The position numbers and the translations under genes were made by a program. A stretch of 5,558 nt of DNA. Origin: Candidatus Saccharibacteria bacterium UBA2834. Lineage in GTDB: Bacteria > Patescibacteriota > Saccharimonadia > Saccharimonadales > Saccharimonadaceae. The notes beneath the pieces were generated by a model that was not told the origin of the DNA, did not search any database, and saw only the letters and a list, made by a program, of their open reading frames with translations. The stretch is taken from the NCBI GenBank assembly GCA_002351365.1, contig DEGE01000003.1:24491-30048 (forward strand), read 5' to 3'. Positions 3,989 to 5,558 of this stretch are shown here, in pieces; within the stretch, counting starts at the first letter, position 1, and every line of letters begins with the position of its first letter.

Positions 3989-5558
3989 TTAGAACAAATA
4001 GTTCAAATAATCGCGCATCATACGAGTGCCAGAAATCACATCAAGATAGGCGGTAAGCTCTTTGTGGATCCAGTACTCCAAGTCGAAGTCGTTTTGCCAG
4101 GCATTGGCGGCAACTTCCATTTGGCGATAAAGTTCTTTAACTTCTTGCGCTTCGTTCTTGCCATCGACTGTCAGATAGCTATCGGCTGGTTTATCGGCAA
4201 CACCGCCGTCATGTGTAGAAATCAGGATGCCCATGTTAGCGATGTCTTTCATCCAGCTTGTACCACAAGCCTCGAGACCAACGATAGGAGTATTAATGGA
4301 AGAGTTTGCCCCAAGCGAAAGCGCTAAACCAAGTTCTTCATCATAATCTGGTAGATAATGAACGCGCTCTTTTAGGATTGGGTTCTGGTTAATTAAGTGC
4401 AACAAGTCCATGAGTTTACCGAACATTGTTGTGTCGCCCATATGGACACGGCCGGCTAAGATATAGTGCGCATTGTGATTTTGCAAAATACGCGCGAGTT
4501 CATTAGGATCCGTGAATGGTAACCATGGTCGCTTGTAGTCTACGAAACGCCGCTTAAAATCGAACAGCATTGCGTCGCGTGGAATGAAGACAGGATTGCC
4601 GTACTGATCGGTGCGATGTGCGAGAATTTCATTGAGTTTTTCGCGGCCTAAGTTCTTTAGGTGTCGAATATCATCGGCAGTGATTTTCTCGATATTTTCC
4701 TCGAAACCACGAATTGTTGGCAAATCAAACTTGTCTAAGATACCGTGCGTATGATAATAATCCATAATTTCCGGCAAAGTCCAAGTACGCATATGAATAC
4801 CGTTCGTAATTGATTTGAACTTAATCTTGTTGCCGTTAATGTCATGGTAGTTGGCAACGCGAGCGTGTAATTTGGACACACCAGAGCGTAGTTCGGCAAT
4901 CTCGACGGTTGGTGTCGATAGACGAATCATGCCGTCAGTGAACTTGTCGGAAAGCCAGCGTTTGACGGATACGGACTTAATATTCGGAAAAACATAACGC
5001 TCGAATTGATCATAATGGAAGGTGGCCTCAGCCGCCTGCACTAGGGTGTGATTTGTATATAAAGTATGCTTACGCGTATAGACTACCGCCTCGTAGAAAT
5101 CCATGCCAGAACTGACTAGTTCATCAAGGCGAGCTACGGCAGCGAAGAAGGTGGCAACTTCGTTTAGCTGAATAATGCCTGGGCGGCAGCCAACTAACTT
5201 TAGTGCTTTATAGCCACCAAAGCCGAGTGAAACTTCCTGGTAAAGACGATGGTCTGAGCCAGATTCGCCGGAATATAGTTCGCCGAAGTTTGGCTCAGTT
5301 ACGCACAAGAAGCGGGAACTACCAAGCCGTTTCTCGATCACGTCAAGCGCAACCGCTCCAGTCGCAGTTTTTACATTTACTGTATCGACAAAGTTAAAAC
5401 CATAATCCTGGTAGCGTTTTTCGGTATGGTAGTCTATCTGCTCCATATTTTCCATGCGCTGATGTGATTCCCAAGGGTAAAAAGGAGTCACTAGCACAAA
5501 TGGAACCTGTAATTGTTCGGCAACGCGACGCATATCGGCTGCTAATACACCGAGCCCA
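3989..5558 (-). CDS. glgP: Alpha-glucan (glycogen) phosphorylase, GT35 family, partial (N-terminus beyond window)
   Basis: This PLP-dependent enzyme releases glucose-1-phosphate from alpha-1,4-glucans. The frame stays open to the edge; the Met at 5533 is internal because the preceding codons read GLGVLAAD, the family's glycine-rich segment. Counting from that Met, visible motifs are LNE (123-125), TNHT (160-163, holding the active-site His), SGVSKLH (217-223), ITNGIHMRTW (242-251), FKRRFVDYKR (326-335, phosphate-site Lys/Arg), LAGRVHMGD (359-367) and INTPIVGLEACGTSWMKD (413-430). Lys429 is the expected PLP Schiff-base lysine, followed by a HDGG loop. Departures from short bacterial and archaeal phosphorylases are NEVATFF where NEGHAAF is common and GTSWMK where GTSGMK or GTGNMK is usual. 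At least 522 residues are present; roughly 100 or more N-terminal residues are probably missing. The family is secure; the exact substrate (glycogen, starch or maltodextrin) is not. It ends with its own terminator. Confidence 0.92.
   Translation of the reverse strand, partial: GLGVLAADMRRVAEQLQVPFVLVTPFYPWESHQRMENMEQIDYHTEKRYQDYGFNFVDTVNVKTATGAVALDVIEKRLGSSRFLCVTEPNFGELYSGESGSDHRLYQEVSLGFGGYKALKLVGCRPGIIQLNEVATFFAAVARLDELVSSGMDFYEAVVYTRKHTLYTNHTLVQAAEATFHYDQFERYVFPNIKSVSVKRWLSDKFTDGMIRLSTPTVEIAELRSGVSKLHARVANYHDINGNKIKFKSITNGIHMRTWTLPEIMDYYHTHGILDKFDLPTIRGFEENIEKITADDIRHLKNLGREKLNEILAHRTDQYGNPVFIPRDAMLFDFKRRFVDYKRPWLPFTDPNELARILQNHNAHYILAGRVHMGDTTMFGKLMDLLHLINQNPILKERVHYLPDYDEELGLALSLGANSSINTPIVGLEACGTSWMKDIANMGILISTHDGGVADKPADSYLTVDGKNEAQEVKELYRQMEVAANAWQNDFDLEYWIHKELTAYLDVISGTRMMRDYLNYLF

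Noticed and set aside
3989..5533. Treating the Met at 5533 as the true start of the phosphorylase
   Set aside because: Codons upstream stay open to the window edge and read GLGVLAAD, a conserved internal phosphorylase segment, so the gene is truncated by the window.
1..5558. tRNA or rRNA genes, CRISPR arrays, insertion sequences, alternative genetic code
   Set aside because: No cloverleaf, repeat-spacer pattern, transposase or terminal inverted repeats were seen, and all genes read through with the standard code and end in ordinary TAA stops where visible.

Overview
All seven protein genes lie on the minus strand, so transcription runs from high to low coordinates. The window looks like the chromosome of a small-genome bacterium, most likely Patescibacteria/CPR and possibly Saccharibacteria (TM7). 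The reasons are short intergenic gaps, a standard code with no in-frame UGA reassignment, normal core translation genes carrying unusual charged N-terminal extensions, and the secE, nusG, rplK and rplA genes scattered among unrelated genes. This taxonomic placement is inference from style, not a database match.

Layout in the direction of transcription: (1) 5558-3989, the C-terminal part of a GT35 alpha-glucan/glycogen phosphorylase whose 5' end lies outside the window, closed by a hairpin terminator. (2) 3898-2784, a secE-nusG operon with a TAATG stop/start overlap and its own terminator. (3) 2693-2130, an unrecognised protein with two membrane segments, probably translated from a leaderless mRNA. 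(4) 1987-1562, rplK (L11). (5) 1431-724, a divergent CdsA-family phosphatidate cytidylyltransferase. (6) 594-1, the N-terminal 198 residues of rplA (L1), whose 3' end is cut off by the window edge.

After the phosphorylase, each transcription unit (secE-nusG, membrane protein, rplK, cdsA-like, rplA) has a sigma70-type promoter with an exactly 17-nt spacer. Each promoter lies just downstream of an intrinsic terminator. The window is therefore a series of five insulated units rather than the usual secE-nusG-rplK-rplA operon. Functionally it combines protein export (SecE), transcription elongation and coupling to the ribosome (NusG), the L11 and L1 stalk proteins, phospholipid precursor synthesis (CdsA-like) and storage-glucan breakdown (phosphorylase).

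The points most worth a second look are the long charged tails on SecE and L1, the rebuilt catalytic signature of the CdsA-like protein, the L11 Pro26-to-Ser change, the operator- and attenuator-like structure before secE, and the leaderless gene. I found no mobile element, CRISPR array, tRNA, rRNA or convincing plus-strand gene, and no gene-free stretch longer than 300 bases. I did not find a clearly novel multi-gene system.
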